Assembly (NCBI GenBank): GCA_902564565.1
Contig: CACFBW010000009.1
Location: 1-40,923 of the forward strand
Length of the DNA stretch: 40,923 bases
DNA from: an uncultured Pelagibacteraceae bacterium
Lineage (GTDB): Bacteria > Pseudomonadota > Alphaproteobacteria > Pelagibacterales > Pelagibacteraceae
Direction of reading: 5' to 3'
Positions within the stretch are counted from its first letter, which is position 1. Every line of letters begins with the position of its first letter. The notes beneath the pieces are model-generated. The model saw nothing but the letters and a program-made list of their open reading frames with translations. It ran no database searches and had not been told where the DNA came from. The translations under genes were made by a program, and so were the position numbers. Shown piece after piece: positions 15,710-24,309 of this stretch.

Positions 15710-16635
15710 TAATTTAATTTTGGATTAAGTGTGTCTCTCATCCAATCTCCTAATAGGTTAATTGAAAATGCTAAAATAACTAAAAAAATAGCTGGAAAAA
15801 AAGTTATCCACCATTCTCCAGAAAATAAAAAATCATTACCAAGTCTAATTAATGTTCCTAAAGAAGGTGTTGTTGGTGGTACACCTACTCCCAAAAAACT
15901 TAGAGTCGCTTCAGCTATTATTGCAAGTGCAAGACCTATTGTTCCAATTACAAGAACTGGTCTCATTATATTTGGCAAAATATGTTTAAACATAATAATT
16001 AAATTTGAAACTCCAATTATTGTTGAAGCAGAAACATAATCTTTATTTTTTTCAACTAAAGTCGCAGCTCTAGACACTCTTGCAAATTGGGGCCATTCTG
16101 AAATTCCTATTGCAAAAATTAATACATAAATTGCCATTTCATCATGCAGCTCTCTAGAAATAATTCCACGTGCAATTCCATCAACCAATAAAGCCATTAA
16201 GATACTTGGTACTGTTAATTGTACATCAGTAAGTCTCATAACAATCATTTCATACTTTCCACCAAAATATCCAGCTGTTAAACCTAATCCTACTCCTAGT
16301 ACTAAAGCAAATATAACTGCTGAAAAACCTACAATCAAAGATATCCTTGATCCATAAAGAATTGTTGCCAACATATCTCTACCTTGACCATCAGTTCCCA
16401 AAATAAATTTAGATAGACCATCCTCTGTCCAAGAAGGTGGTGTAAATGCATCCATTAAAGATAAAGAAGATGGGTCAAAAGGGTTATAAGGTGTAACTAA
16501 TTCGACAAAAAAAGAACAAAAGAAAATTATGATTAATATAACAGTTGATACAATAGCTGTTGGAGATTTTACGAAGCTAAAATAAATATCACTATCTTTA
16601 ATCCGATTAAGTAAAGTTAAGTTTTTGTTATCCAC
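15709..16635 (-). CDS. Peptide ABC transporter permease, DppC type
   Basis: A 308-residue inner-membrane permease with about six helices. The N-terminal OppC/DppC segment (hydrophobic helix then TPYNPFDPSS) and the membrane domain with LGTDGQGRDMLATILYGSRISL are typical. The coupling EAA-like loop is GVSNLIIMFKHILPNIMRPVL. The C terminus GDWMRDTLNPKL matches DppC. It overlaps the upstream permease gene by 8 bases and the ATPase gene by 1 base, so all three are translated together. Confidence 0.93.
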   Translation of the reverse strand: MDNKNLTLLNRIKDSDIYFSFVKSPTAIVSTVILIIIFFCSFFVELVTPYNPFDPSSLSLMDAFTPPSWTEDGLSKFILGTDGQGRDMLATILYGSRISLIVGFSAVIFALVLGVGLGLTAGYFGGKYEMIVMRLTDVQLTVPSILMALLVDGIARGIISRELHDEMAIYVLIFAIGISEWPQFARVSRAATLVEKNKDYVSASTIIGVSNLIIMFKHILPNIMRPVLVIGTIGLALAIIAEATLSFLGVGVPPTTPSLGTLIRLGNDFLFSGEWWITFFPAIFLVILAFSINLLGDWMRDTLNPKLN

Positions 16636-17611
16636 TTACAGCCTCCGCTTTAACTCTAATTCTTGGGTCTATAAAATAATATAAAATATCTACTATGAAA
16701 TTTATCATTACAAAAACGAATGCTATGAAAACTAAATAAGCAGACATAATTGGTATATCTACAAACTGGACAGCTTGTATAAAAAGAAAACCCATTCCAG
16801 GCCATTGAAAAACTGTTTCTGTAATTATTGAAAATGCAATTAATGTACCAATATTAATTCCAGCGATTGTAATAACAGGTATTAAGCCATTTTTTAATGC
16901 ATGTTTATAATGAATGCTTTTTTCACTTATACCTCTTGCTCTTGCAAACTTAATATAATCAGTTTGTAGTATTTCCATCATTTCTGCACGAACAAGTCTA
17001 ATAATATAGGTCATTTGGAAAAGACTAAGAGTTACTGAGGGTAAAATTATCGCTTTTAATCCTGATACTGTTAAAAACCCTGTTGACCAAAAACCGAAAT
17101 GAACCACCTCACCTCTACCAAAAGAAGGAAGTATTCCTAATATTACGGCAAATAGATATATAAAGAGTATACCAATAACAAATGTAGGTAGTGATACACC
17201 TAGTAGTGAAATCGCTAGTATTATATCACTCAAAAAACCCTTCCTATTTATACCTGTATAAACTCCCAATAAAGTTCCTGACACAAGTGCAATTAAAGCT
17301 GAAATTAAAACCAACTCAATAGTTGCTGGCAATCTTTCAGAAATTAATTCTGAAACTGGTCTTCTTAATTGATAAGAAATTCCAAACTCACCTTTTGAAG
17401 CATTAACTACAAATCTAGAAAATTGTATATGTATAGGATCCATTAATCCTAAAGTTTCCCTAAGTTCTGCTCTTTCTTTGTCAGATGTTTCTTCTCCAAC
17501 CATATTATTTATTGGATCTCCAACAAAAGTAAAAAGAGAGAAAGAAACAAAAGCAACAACCAGCATTACCATAACTGATTGAAACAGACGTTTAAAAAAA
17601 TACTTTATCAA
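16628..17611 (-). CDS. Peptide ABC transporter permease, DppB type
   Basis: A 327-residue permease of the DppB/OppB group: N-terminal helix followed by the periplasmic GDPINNMVGEETSDKERAEL region, then about five more helices. The coupling loop is ARGISEKSIHYKHALKNGLIP, and the family ending is FIVDILYYFIDPRIR. It is the first translocation gene after a hairpin that separates it from the binding-protein gene. Substrate specificity (peptides, nickel, opines or glutathione-like compounds) cannot be read from the permease. Confidence 0.93.
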   Translation of the reverse strand: MIKYFFKRLFQSVMVMLVVAFVSFSLFTFVGDPINNMVGEETSDKERAELRETLGLMDPIHIQFSRFVVNASKGEFGISYQLRRPVSELISERLPATIELVLISALIALVSGTLLGVYTGINRKGFLSDIILAISLLGVSLPTFVIGILFIYLFAVILGILPSFGRGEVVHFGFWSTGFLTVSGLKAIILPSVTLSLFQMTYIIRLVRAEMMEILQTDYIKFARARGISEKSIHYKHALKNGLIPVITIAGINIGTLIAFSIITETVFQWPGMGFLFIQAVQFVDIPIMSAYLVFIAFVFVMINFIVDILYYFIDPRIRVKAEAVSG

Positions 17612-17627
17612 TTTGTGAAAACTTAAG

Positions 17628-17659
17628 TTACAAGCCCTTTTTTTTAAAAGGGCTTGTAA
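17628..17659 (-). terminator. Intra-operon hairpin between binding-protein and permease genes
   Basis: A perfect 14-bp inverted repeat (17628-17641 and 17646-17659, four-base loop) sits in the 57-base gap after the binding-protein stop codon. On the reverse strand the downstream side lacks a long T-run, so it is more likely a partial terminator or an mRNA 3'-end stabiliser than a full stop. That would give more binding protein than permease, as is usual for such operons. The regulatory effect is inference. Confidence 0.7.
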
Positions 17660-17668
17660 AAAATTAAT

Positions 17669-19228
17669 TTAATTTACGCTAGAAAAACGGAATAATGGTT
17701 CATTATTCGGTCTTATAGGTACATTAACGTTTGATTTCGATGCCCAAGAAATTACTTGGTGGTGTAAAGGAAGATAAGCAATGTTATCTCTTACAATTTT
17801 CCAAGCTTTAGCTATAGCAGCATTTCTTTTATCTAAATCAACTTCACCTTCCATTACTCTGATTGCAGCATCAACATCAGCATCGCTAAAGTTAACTTTA
17901 TTCCAGCTTGCATCAGTTTCGTATAAATAATGGAATACGTAGTGACTGTCTAAAGTAGGAACACCCCAACCTAACATATAAAAGTCGCCTTGGTTGTCTT
18001 TAAGTTCTTTAAAGTGTTTACTTTTAGTTTGAGCAAATAAATTTACGTTAACACCAATTTTTCCTAACATTCCTACAACAGCTGTACAAATTGCTTCATC
18101 ATTTACATATCTGTCATTTGGACATCTTAGTTCAACATCAAAACCATTTGGATAGCCTGCATCCGCTAATAGTTTTTTTGCAGCATCAACATCGTAAGGT
18201 AGTCTTTTATCTAGTGCCTTAGTATAACCTGTAACACCTGGGAAAGTTATAATTCCTGCTGGTTCACTTAAACCTCTCATAACTTTTTTCTTGATAGCTT
18301 CTATATCAATCGCTTGATAAAGAGCTTGTCTCACCTCTTTTTTCTTAAAAGGATTATCTCCAGTATTACCTGTTCTTAGCTTATCAGCAGCTTGGTCCAT
18401 TCCAAGAAAGATTGTACGCATCTGTGGAGTACTTTCTACTTTATGTCCTCCAGAAGATGAAATACGAGCTAAGTCTTGAACTGGAGCATCAGTTACTAAA
18501 TCTATTTCTCCAGATAATAAAGCAGCAACTCTTGTTGCAGCATTTTTAATTGGAAGTAACTGTATTTCAGTTATATTGTGTTCAACATTACCCCACCATT
18601 TACCATTTTTTTTGAAAACAGTTTTTGTATTAGGCTCTCTTAAAGTAATTTTAAAAGGACCAGTTCCCATTGCATTAGTTGCAGAAAAAGTTTCTTGCCC
18701 TGCATCCCAATTTTGTGGAGCTACTACAAAGTTATCAGTTGACCATTTTTTAGACATTATAAATATATTTGATAACTGGTTCAAAAGTATTGGATTTGGT
18801 TTACTTGTCTTAATTTGAACTGTGTAATCATCAATCGCTTTAACTCCAGAAATAGTACTAATATACTCTTTAAAATCTGATGTAGGTTGTTTTGCTCTTA
18901 ATATACTAAATACAACATCTTCTGATGTCATTTTTTGTCCATTAGAAAACTTAACATCATCTCTTAAAAAAAAGTACCAAGTATTAGGATCAACTGCTTT
19001 CCATTTAGTTGCAAGCTGAGGACCTATTGACATGTCTAACCCTCTAGTAACTAAAGCTTCGTAAATTTGTCTTGATACTTGAGTAGTTGGACCTTCATTT
19101 TGTGCATGAGGATCTAGAGTTAAACTATCTCCTTGCATCGACCATTTTAATGTTTTTGCAAATGACTGTGTAGATACAAAAACAAACATAAACGCTAATA
19201 AAATTCTTAGCAAATTTATAGGTTTCAT
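17669..19228 (-). CDS. Peptide ABC transporter periplasmic binding protein
   Basis: A 519-residue SBP_bac_5 family (DppA/OppA-like) protein with a Sec signal peptide (charged start, hydrophobic core about 7-19, cleavage after SFA near residue 24). Family marks are SMQGDSLTLDPHAQNEGP after the signal, the DDVKFSNGQKMTSEDVVFS block near 93-110, and GTGPFKI in the middle. The ATG is preceded by an unusually strong ribosome site (AAGGGGGG, 19239-19232), consistent with high expression of the binding protein. The ligand could be peptides or another small solute. Confidence 0.93.
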   Translation of the reverse strand: MKPINLLRILLAFMFVFVSTQSFAKTLKWSMQGDSLTLDPHAQNEGPTTQVSRQIYEALVTRGLDMSIGPQLATKWKAVDPNTWYFFLRDDVKFSNGQKMTSEDVVFSILRAKQPTSDFKEYISTISGVKAIDDYTVQIKTSKPNPILLNQLSNIFIMSKKWSTDNFVVAPQNWDAGQETFSATNAMGTGPFKITLREPNTKTVFKKNGKWWGNVEHNITEIQLLPIKNAATRVAALLSGEIDLVTDAPVQDLARISSSGGHKVESTPQMRTIFLGMDQAADKLRTGNTGDNPFKKKEVRQALYQAIDIEAIKKKVMRGLSEPAGIITFPGVTGYTKALDKRLPYDVDAAKKLLADAGYPNGFDVELRCPNDRYVNDEAICTAVVGMLGKIGVNVNLFAQTKSKHFKELKDNQGDFYMLGWGVPTLDSHYVFHYLYETDASWNKVNFSDADVDAAIRVMEGEVDLDKRNAAIAKAWKIVRDNIAYLPLHHQVISWASKSNVNVPIRPNNEPLFRFSSVN

Positions 19229-19290
19229 TTTCCCCCCTTAATTATTATTTATAAAAATCTAACTTAATAATTAGCGAAACTAAAGAAGAA

Positions 19291-20013
19291 TTATTTGAGC
19301 AGTTTTTTGAAGTTTTCGTACAAAATTTTAGAATATTTGTTCATGCTTGTCATATTTGACTTTGCTTCTTTGTCAAATTTTTCTAAGGCTCCCACTCCCA
19401 ATTCCTTTTCTAATGCAGATTTATATTCTGGAACACATCCCCACTCATTTACAGTTGTGTCTTTAACTTCTATATGAAATTGAATTCCATAAGCATGGTT
19501 TTGATATTTAAAAATCTGATATTTGGTTTCTGGAGAAGATGCTAAAAGAGTTACGTCTTTATTATCTTCTAGACCTTGAACTTCATATGAATGCCACTGC
19601 AAAGAAGTAATTTTTTCAGGAAATTTTGAAAATAAAGGATCGTTATTTTTATTTTGAGAAAAATTAATATTTAACATTCCTATTTCTGGATTGCTTGATT
19701 TAACAACTTTTCCACCAACAACTTCACCAAGTAACTGGCATCCAAGACAAAAACCTAAATAAGGTTTTTTTAAATCAACAACAAATTCTTTTATTGCTTT
19801 TTTCTCATCAACTAGCCATGGATGTTCTTTTTCCATCCAAGTATCCATAGGGCCACCCATGCAAAACATGGAATCAAATTTTGAAAGATCAGTTGGAATT
19901 TTTTCACCTTCGTCTAATTCTATTGTTGTTAGCTCAGCACCATCCTTGATCATTAAATCTTTTATAAAACCAGGATCTTCTATTTTGATATGCTGTAGAA
20001 TTATTATTCTCAT
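19291..20013 (-). CDS. Class I glutamine amidotransferase-like protein
   Basis: A 240-residue stand-alone GATase1 domain, related to the GMP synthase N-terminal domain. The nucleophile is Cys89 in LGFCLGCQLLG, and the His-Glu pair is His180/Glu182 in QFHIE, so the catalytic triad is complete. Members of this group hydrolyse gamma-glutamyl compounds or act with unknown synthetases. It lies 62 bases upstream of the peptide-binding protein gene on the same strand, which might link it to gamma-glutamyl peptide use; that link is only positional. Confidence 0.85.
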   Translation of the reverse strand: MRIIILQHIKIEDPGFIKDLMIKDGAELTTIELDEGEKIPTDLSKFDSMFCMGGPMDTWMEKEHPWLVDEKKAIKEFVVDLKKPYLGFCLGCQLLGEVVGGKVVKSSNPEIGMLNINFSQNKNNDPLFSKFPEKITSLQWHSYEVQGLEDNKDVTLLASSPETKYQIFKYQNHAYGIQFHIEVKDTTVNEWGCVPEYKSALEKELGVGALEKFDKEAKSNMTSMNKYSKILYENFKKLLK

Positions 20014-20031
20014 TTTATTAATAAGAGTATA

Positions 20032-22302
20032 CTAGAATGTACTTGAAACTTCTATGTTTGCACCATAGTCAGGTATGTTGCTTGCTAAGCTGTAATTCGA
20101 ATTAATTTTAAGATCAAAACCATTAATGTTTTTAGTATAGCTAAGTTCTGTTTGATCGTTTTGAATAGGATTATAAATAAGTGCAAATTCACCGTCTTCT
20201 CCATCGGTATGTCCTATTTTAAATAAAAAACTATCAGTACGTCCGCTTCTATCTTTATCTAAATGCTGTAACCTTTCGTAATTTATAGAAAAAGTAAATC
20301 CATTATTAAAAATAGACTCAAACCCAATATTACCTTTGTAATTTTTGCTTGAATATTTTCCAATTTTTGTAGACTGGGCACCACTTAAATTTGAATGAAA
20401 AAATGTAGTTGTAGGAGAAATATCGTGAACATATTCTAATCCCCCATGAGTTCTTATAGTACCTGTATCAATTTCAACAGGCTCCATATGAAATAAAAAA
20501 CCTATTGCGGCGTTTCCAATTTCAAACATTTGCGACTCGTGTATATCATTTACTCCTGTAGTTACATTAGATAAAAAATCAGTGTAATCTGATAAACTCG
20601 TGACCCCATAGGAAATTTTTGCTGAAGGATCGAGTTTTAAAATACCAAAATTATTCTTTGATCTAAAATTTAAAGCTGCAAAAGCTTGTTTACCATTTCT
20701 TTCTCCTGTTAATTTCCCTTTAAATTTCTGATCAATCCTTAAAATACTTAATCCAATTAATGCGTTCGTGTAAGTACTTTCACTTGGCGCAACAGTTCCA
20801 TAAAAATTTAGAGTTAATGAGTCAGTGCCCATACTTTGATTTGATGATAAAATTTTTGCATTATCTTTTCCATATCTAATCGCAGCACCAAAAAAATTAT
20901 TTACTCCAAATTTCCTATCACCTCCAAACATGAGACCTGAAGTCCTGATTTTTTTAGGTTTTATTTGATATGTAGATGCTTGATCGGTAAATGAAATATC
21001 ACCATGACTCCAATAAGACCAATTTGTTTTAACTCTACTAGATTTATTTTTTTTCAGAGATGTTTGTTTTTTTTTTACTAATGATGCCAATATTGGATTA
21101 TAGATATTAAATTTTATATTATGGTTACTTAAATTTTGGCTATCTTTGTTTCTTCTTAACCATTCAAAACGCTTAAAAATATTAGATGTATTATGATGAA
21201 TATTTTTTGATGCTAATTCAACTTGTGATCCTATATTTGAAGCCGTATCAGGCACACATGCTGCAACACCAAAATTACAAGACAAGCTAAGTTGATGTGC
21301 ATGATCTTGACCGCTATCATTTATTATATACATTTTTGAGCCATCACCACTAAAAATCAAACCATTAAAAACATGACCTACAACTCCAATGTTATTATAA
21401 AATGTACCGACCTTTAGTCCAAAATCGAGATCTGCTTTGCCAATAAAAACAGCTGTTGACGTATCAAATGCGATTCTAAGCTGATATTGAAATATTGTAT
21501 CATTGTTGTTTTTTTCATCTCGAATCAAAACATACATCGATCTTCCTGTATCATTAAAAGCAAAACCTGTTACAACTTGTTTATTAGTTAACGCAGAATT
21601 AATTTTTGCTGATAAACTTTGTGTGTTAACCAAAGTTCTTGAACTGATATCAAATGCAGTTGTTAAAGTATATTCGTCAAGTGTTGGGTTATCTTGTCCA
21701 TGAACGAAGTACATTTTTGTTCCATCATTATTAAATTCTAATTCACCCCGTGCACCAAGATCTACCTCTGAGTCAGCTGTGAAAGACATTCCACTATTAA
21801 AAGCAAAGCTATATGGAATTTGTAAATCAAAAGGGAAAACTTCTCCAGTTAACGCTGTTAAAAAAAGTTTTGTACCGTCGTTGTTAAAATCTATATCAAG
21901 AGTTACTCTGCTATCGCCGCTCCCTCCTGCTATATCTATAATTGGATCTCCACCTTCGAATACACGTGAAGCAGTTCTTAAGTCATAGGGTGTGGATAAT
22001 CTCATCACAGTTACTTGGTCAGTATGGTCAATCCTATTGTTTAAAAAAAAAACTAATGTTCCATTGTCGTTGAATGTGCCACCCTGAGGCCTTTCAAGAG
22101 CATCGCTGTTTGATGCTGTACCTCCCAAATTTGTATATGATGGTTCTACATGATCAGGTCTTGCTGCAACTTCTTGAGTAAAAACGATCTCGGCAATAGA
22201 TAAATTTGTATTAAATAAAAAAAATAATCCAAATAAAATTATAAATATTTTTGGTTTTAAAACTCCATATTTTAAATCTATAAAATTTTTTTTAAATTTC
22301 AT
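20032..22302 (-). CDS. Autotransporter-type outer-membrane protein with propeller-like passenger
   Basis: A 756-residue exported protein. An extended N terminus carries a signal-like hydrophobic stretch at about 18-37 ending in SIA. Residues about 45-345 hold five repeats of the form F-N-x-D-G-T-K-x-Y at 77, 139, 190, 249 and 317, each followed by a Tyr-x-Leu...Asp strand, as in a beta-propeller. After a polar linker (350-430), residues from about 445 to the end form an amphipathic beta-barrel with autotransporter-domain style, ending in Phe as outer-membrane proteins do. No catalytic motif is seen. It may display an adhesive or binding propeller on the surface. It starts 12 bases after the gene at 22315. 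Confidence 0.72.
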   Translation of the reverse strand: MKFKKNFIDLKYGVLKPKIFIILFGLFFLFNTNLSIAEIVFTQEVAARPDHVEPSYTNLGGTASNSDALERPQGGTFNDNGTLVFFLNNRIDHTDQVTVMRLSTPYDLRTASRVFEGGDPIIDIAGGSGDSRVTLDIDFNNDGTKLFLTALTGEVFPFDLQIPYSFAFNSGMSFTADSEVDLGARGELEFNNDGTKMYFVHGQDNPTLDEYTLTTAFDISSRTLVNTQSLSAKINSALTNKQVVTGFAFNDTGRSMYVLIRDEKNNNDTIFQYQLRIAFDTSTAVFIGKADLDFGLKVGTFYNNIGVVGHVFNGLIFSGDGSKMYIINDSGQDHAHQLSLSCNFGVAACVPDTASNIGSQVELASKNIHHNTSNIFKRFEWLRRNKDSQNLSNHNIKFNIYNPILASLVKKKQTSLKKNKSSRVKTNWSYWSHGDISFTDQASTYQIKPKKIRTSGLMFGGDRKFGVNNFFGAAIRYGKDNAKILSSNQSMGTDSLTLNFYGTVAPSESTYTNALIGLSILRIDQKFKGKLTGERNGKQAFAALNFRSKNNFGILKLDPSAKISYGVTSLSDYTDFLSNVTTGVNDIHESQMFEIGNAAIGFLFHMEPVEIDTGTIRTHGGLEYVHDISPTTTFFHSNLSGAQSTKIGKYSSKNYKGNIGFESIFNNGFTFSINYERLQHLDKDRSGRTDSFLFKIGHTDGEDGEFALIYNPIQNDQTELSYTKNINGFDLKINSNYSLASNIPDYGANIEVSSTF

Positions 22303-22314
22303 TTTTTGATAATT

Positions 22315-23136
22315 TTATTTTAGTGCTGGTTTTAAAAGACTTAACATTTTTTTGTGAATATTTCTATTTGGAGAAAATAGAATATTTCCAGCATATTTTG
22401 CATCCCTATTATTCCAAGTTGAACCAACTCCACCAGCTGCAGAAATAATTGGGATTACTGCATGTACATCCCAAATTTTATTTTGGCATTGAAGGACAAC
22501 ATCAATTTTACCTTCACAAAAATGCATGTAGCTTAAAGCATCAAAACATGGAAACTGCATAAGTTTTAAAACTTTAGGAATTCTGCTTTGTTTTTTTAAT
22601 GATAGCCATCCATGAAAGGCACCCGCAACTTTAATATTTTTAAAAGTAGCTTTTTTATTTACTGATAATTTTTTTTTCTTATCTTTTCCGACGCAAGCAA
22701 TGTTAACAACATAAGCAGTGTTATTTGAATAGTTTAAATAATATTTACTTAGTTTAGGAAAATTTGCCAAACCAACAACTGGATTTCCTTTATAATTTAA
22801 ACCTATTAAATTACTCCAAGTAGGATTATCAACTATAAACGATCTAGTTCCATCTATTGGGTCAATCACCCAAGTAAAATCGCTTTTAGTTTTTTTATGA
22901 CCAAACTCTTCGCCTATAATTTCATGAGTTGGAAATTTCTTTTGAATTTTAGATCTTATAAACTTTTCAAAAGCCCTGTCGGCTTTGGTTACTGGGTCAT
23001 AACCTTTGCCTTTGCTTTTGTTTATTGCTTTAAAAGGCTTGTTTAGTTTTAGATAATAAAACCTTGTCATATCCTTTGCTAACCGACTTAAAAAATTAGC
23101 AAAAAATCTAATATTTTTTGTATCTAATTGATCCAT
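22315..23136 (-). CDS. hisN: Inositol monophosphatase family phosphatase (HisN-like)
   Basis: A 273-residue Mg-dependent phosphatase of the inositol monophosphatase fold. Counting from an alternative GTG at 23148, GEE is at 79-81 and DPIDGTRSF at 96-104; a third metal site lies in the KIWDVHAVIPII stretch. The sequence is closest in style to the histidinol-phosphate phosphatase HisN of alphaproteobacteria, which lack HisB-type phosphatase. I prefer the ATG at 23136. Histidine synthesis is the probable role; general inositol or nucleotide monophosphatase is the alternative. It heads a reverse run through the autotransporter. Confidence 0.82.
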   Translation of the reverse strand: MDQLDTKNIRFFANFLSRLAKDMTRFYYLKLNKPFKAINKSKGKGYDPVTKADRAFEKFIRSKIQKKFPTHEIIGEEFGHKKTKSDFTWVIDPIDGTRSFIVDNPTWSNLIGLNYKGNPVVGLANFPKLSKYYLNYSNNTAYVVNIACVGKDKKKKLSVNKKATFKNIKVAGAFHGWLSLKKQSRIPKVLKLMQFPCFDALSYMHFCEGKIDVVLQCQNKIWDVHAVIPIISAAGGVGSTWNNRDAKYAGNILFSPNRNIHKKMLSLLKPALK

Positions 23137-23186
23137 ATCAGCTCTCACTTACTATTTTATTTATCTTGATTAAAGCTAAATTTTAA

Positions 23187-23207
23187 ATAATCCTCAAAAA
23201 GGATTAT
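23187..23207 (+). promoter_or_regulatory. Hairpin over the ribosome site of the oxygenase gene
   Basis: Eight bases (23187-23194, ATAATCCT) pair perfectly with 23200-23207 (AGGATTAT), with a CAAAA loop. The right arm contains the AGGA ribosome site and the first two bases of the start codon at 23206. In the transcript the start would be hidden in this stem unless it is opened, which suggests translational control. The stem is short and partly AT, so the effect could be mild. Confidence 0.45.
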
Positions 23208-24309
23208 GAAAATAGAGCTAAACGAAAATAAAATATTCTATAATAATGGAAAATCAATCCAAGAAATTCACCCATTTTGGTTGCGTGAGAGAGTATCTGA
23301 AGAAAAATTTTTAGATAAAGGTACTCAACAAAGATTATTTGACCCCTCAACAATGTATGGGGAAATCATAGTTAAAAAAGTTGAAATTAAAAATGGTTTT
23401 CTTGAAGTAAATTTTAACGATGGTGTTAATTCTAAACTCGATATAAATAAACTTGAAACTGAATTTTTAAATAAAGATACCGTTATAAAAGAAATTCCCA
23501 AAAAAAAATGGGACTCAACTTTAAAAAATGTAAAAAATTTTGAGTACAAAGAAGATTTTTATGAATCCAAAGAAATGTATGATTTGTTGGTTACTTTTTA
23601 TGAATATGGATTTGTAATTATAAAAAATGTACCATCTGAAAATAATTATATTGTTCAATTTGCAAATTCCATTGGAAGTGTCAGAAGAACTAATTTTGGT
23701 GAATATTTTAATGTTAAGTCTAAATCAAATCCTAACGATTTAGCTTACACCACTTTGCATTTAAGCCCTCATACTGATAACCCATATAGAAACCCTGTTC
23801 CATGTATTCAATTATTACATTGTATTGAAAATGAAGTTAGTGGTGGTTATTCAACATTGGTTGACGGATATACAGTTTCTGAAAAATTAAAAAAAGAAGA
23901 TCCTGATGCTTATAAAATTCTTACTGAAGTTAAAGTAAGATTTAAATTTACTGACAAAAATGTAATGCTTGAAGATTGGTCAGAATTAATTCATCTTGAT
24001 GATGAAAAAAATTTTAAACAGGTAAGATTTAGTCCAAGATTGGATTATGTTCCAATGCTAGAAAAAAATAAATTGGATCAATATTATAAAGCCCGGAAAA
24101 AATTATCTGATATGTATAATTCAGAAAAAAACAGAATAGAATTTAAATTGGCACCAAATGATCTTATGATGATGGATAATTATAGAGTACTACACGGAAG
24201 AACAAAGTATGATCCTGATGAAGGAAATAGATTTTTACAAGGTTGTTATATAGATTTTGATAGTACTGAAGGCAAATTAAGACATTTAAAAAGAAAATTT
24301 AAAATTTGA
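23206..24309 (+). CDS. Gamma-butyrobetaine hydroxylase-like TauD-family dioxygenase
   Basis: A 367-residue two-domain protein. The N-terminal part (about 1-100) resembles the DUF971-type domain of gamma-butyrobetaine hydroxylase (HPFWLRERV). The C-terminal TauD domain holds His189-x-Asp191 in SPHTDNPYRNP, His330 in LHGRT, and Arg342 for 2-oxoglutarate. The enzyme family makes carnitine from gamma-butyrobetaine or hydroxylates trimethyllysine. The usual zinc-binding Cys cluster of the N-terminal domain (CPCSDC in animals) is absent here, so the substrate may differ. The stop overlaps the TTG start of the next permease gene (TTGA), suggesting the two are linked. Confidence 0.82.
   Translation: MKIELNENKIFYNNGKSIQEIHPFWLRERVSEEKFLDKGTQQRLFDPSTMYGEIIVKKVEIKNGFLEVNFNDGVNSKLDINKLETEFLNKDTVIKEIPKKKWDSTLKNVKNFEYKEDFYESKEMYDLLVTFYEYGFVIIKNVPSENNYIVQFANSIGSVRRTNFGEYFNVKSKSNPNDLAYTTLHLSPHTDNPYRNPVPCIQLLHCIENEVSGGYSTLVDGYTVSEKLKKEDPDAYKILTEVKVRFKFTDKNVMLEDWSELIHLDDEKNFKQVRFSPRLDYVPMLEKNKLDQYYKARKKLSDMYNSEKNRIEFKLAPNDLMMMDNYRVLHGRTKYDPDEGNRFLQGCYIDFDSTEGKLRHLKRKFKI

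Noticed and set aside
19236..19275. AT-only inverted repeat before the peptide-binding protein gene
   Set aside because: Nine-base arms made only of A and T are expected by chance in DNA this AT-rich, and there is no G/C core.
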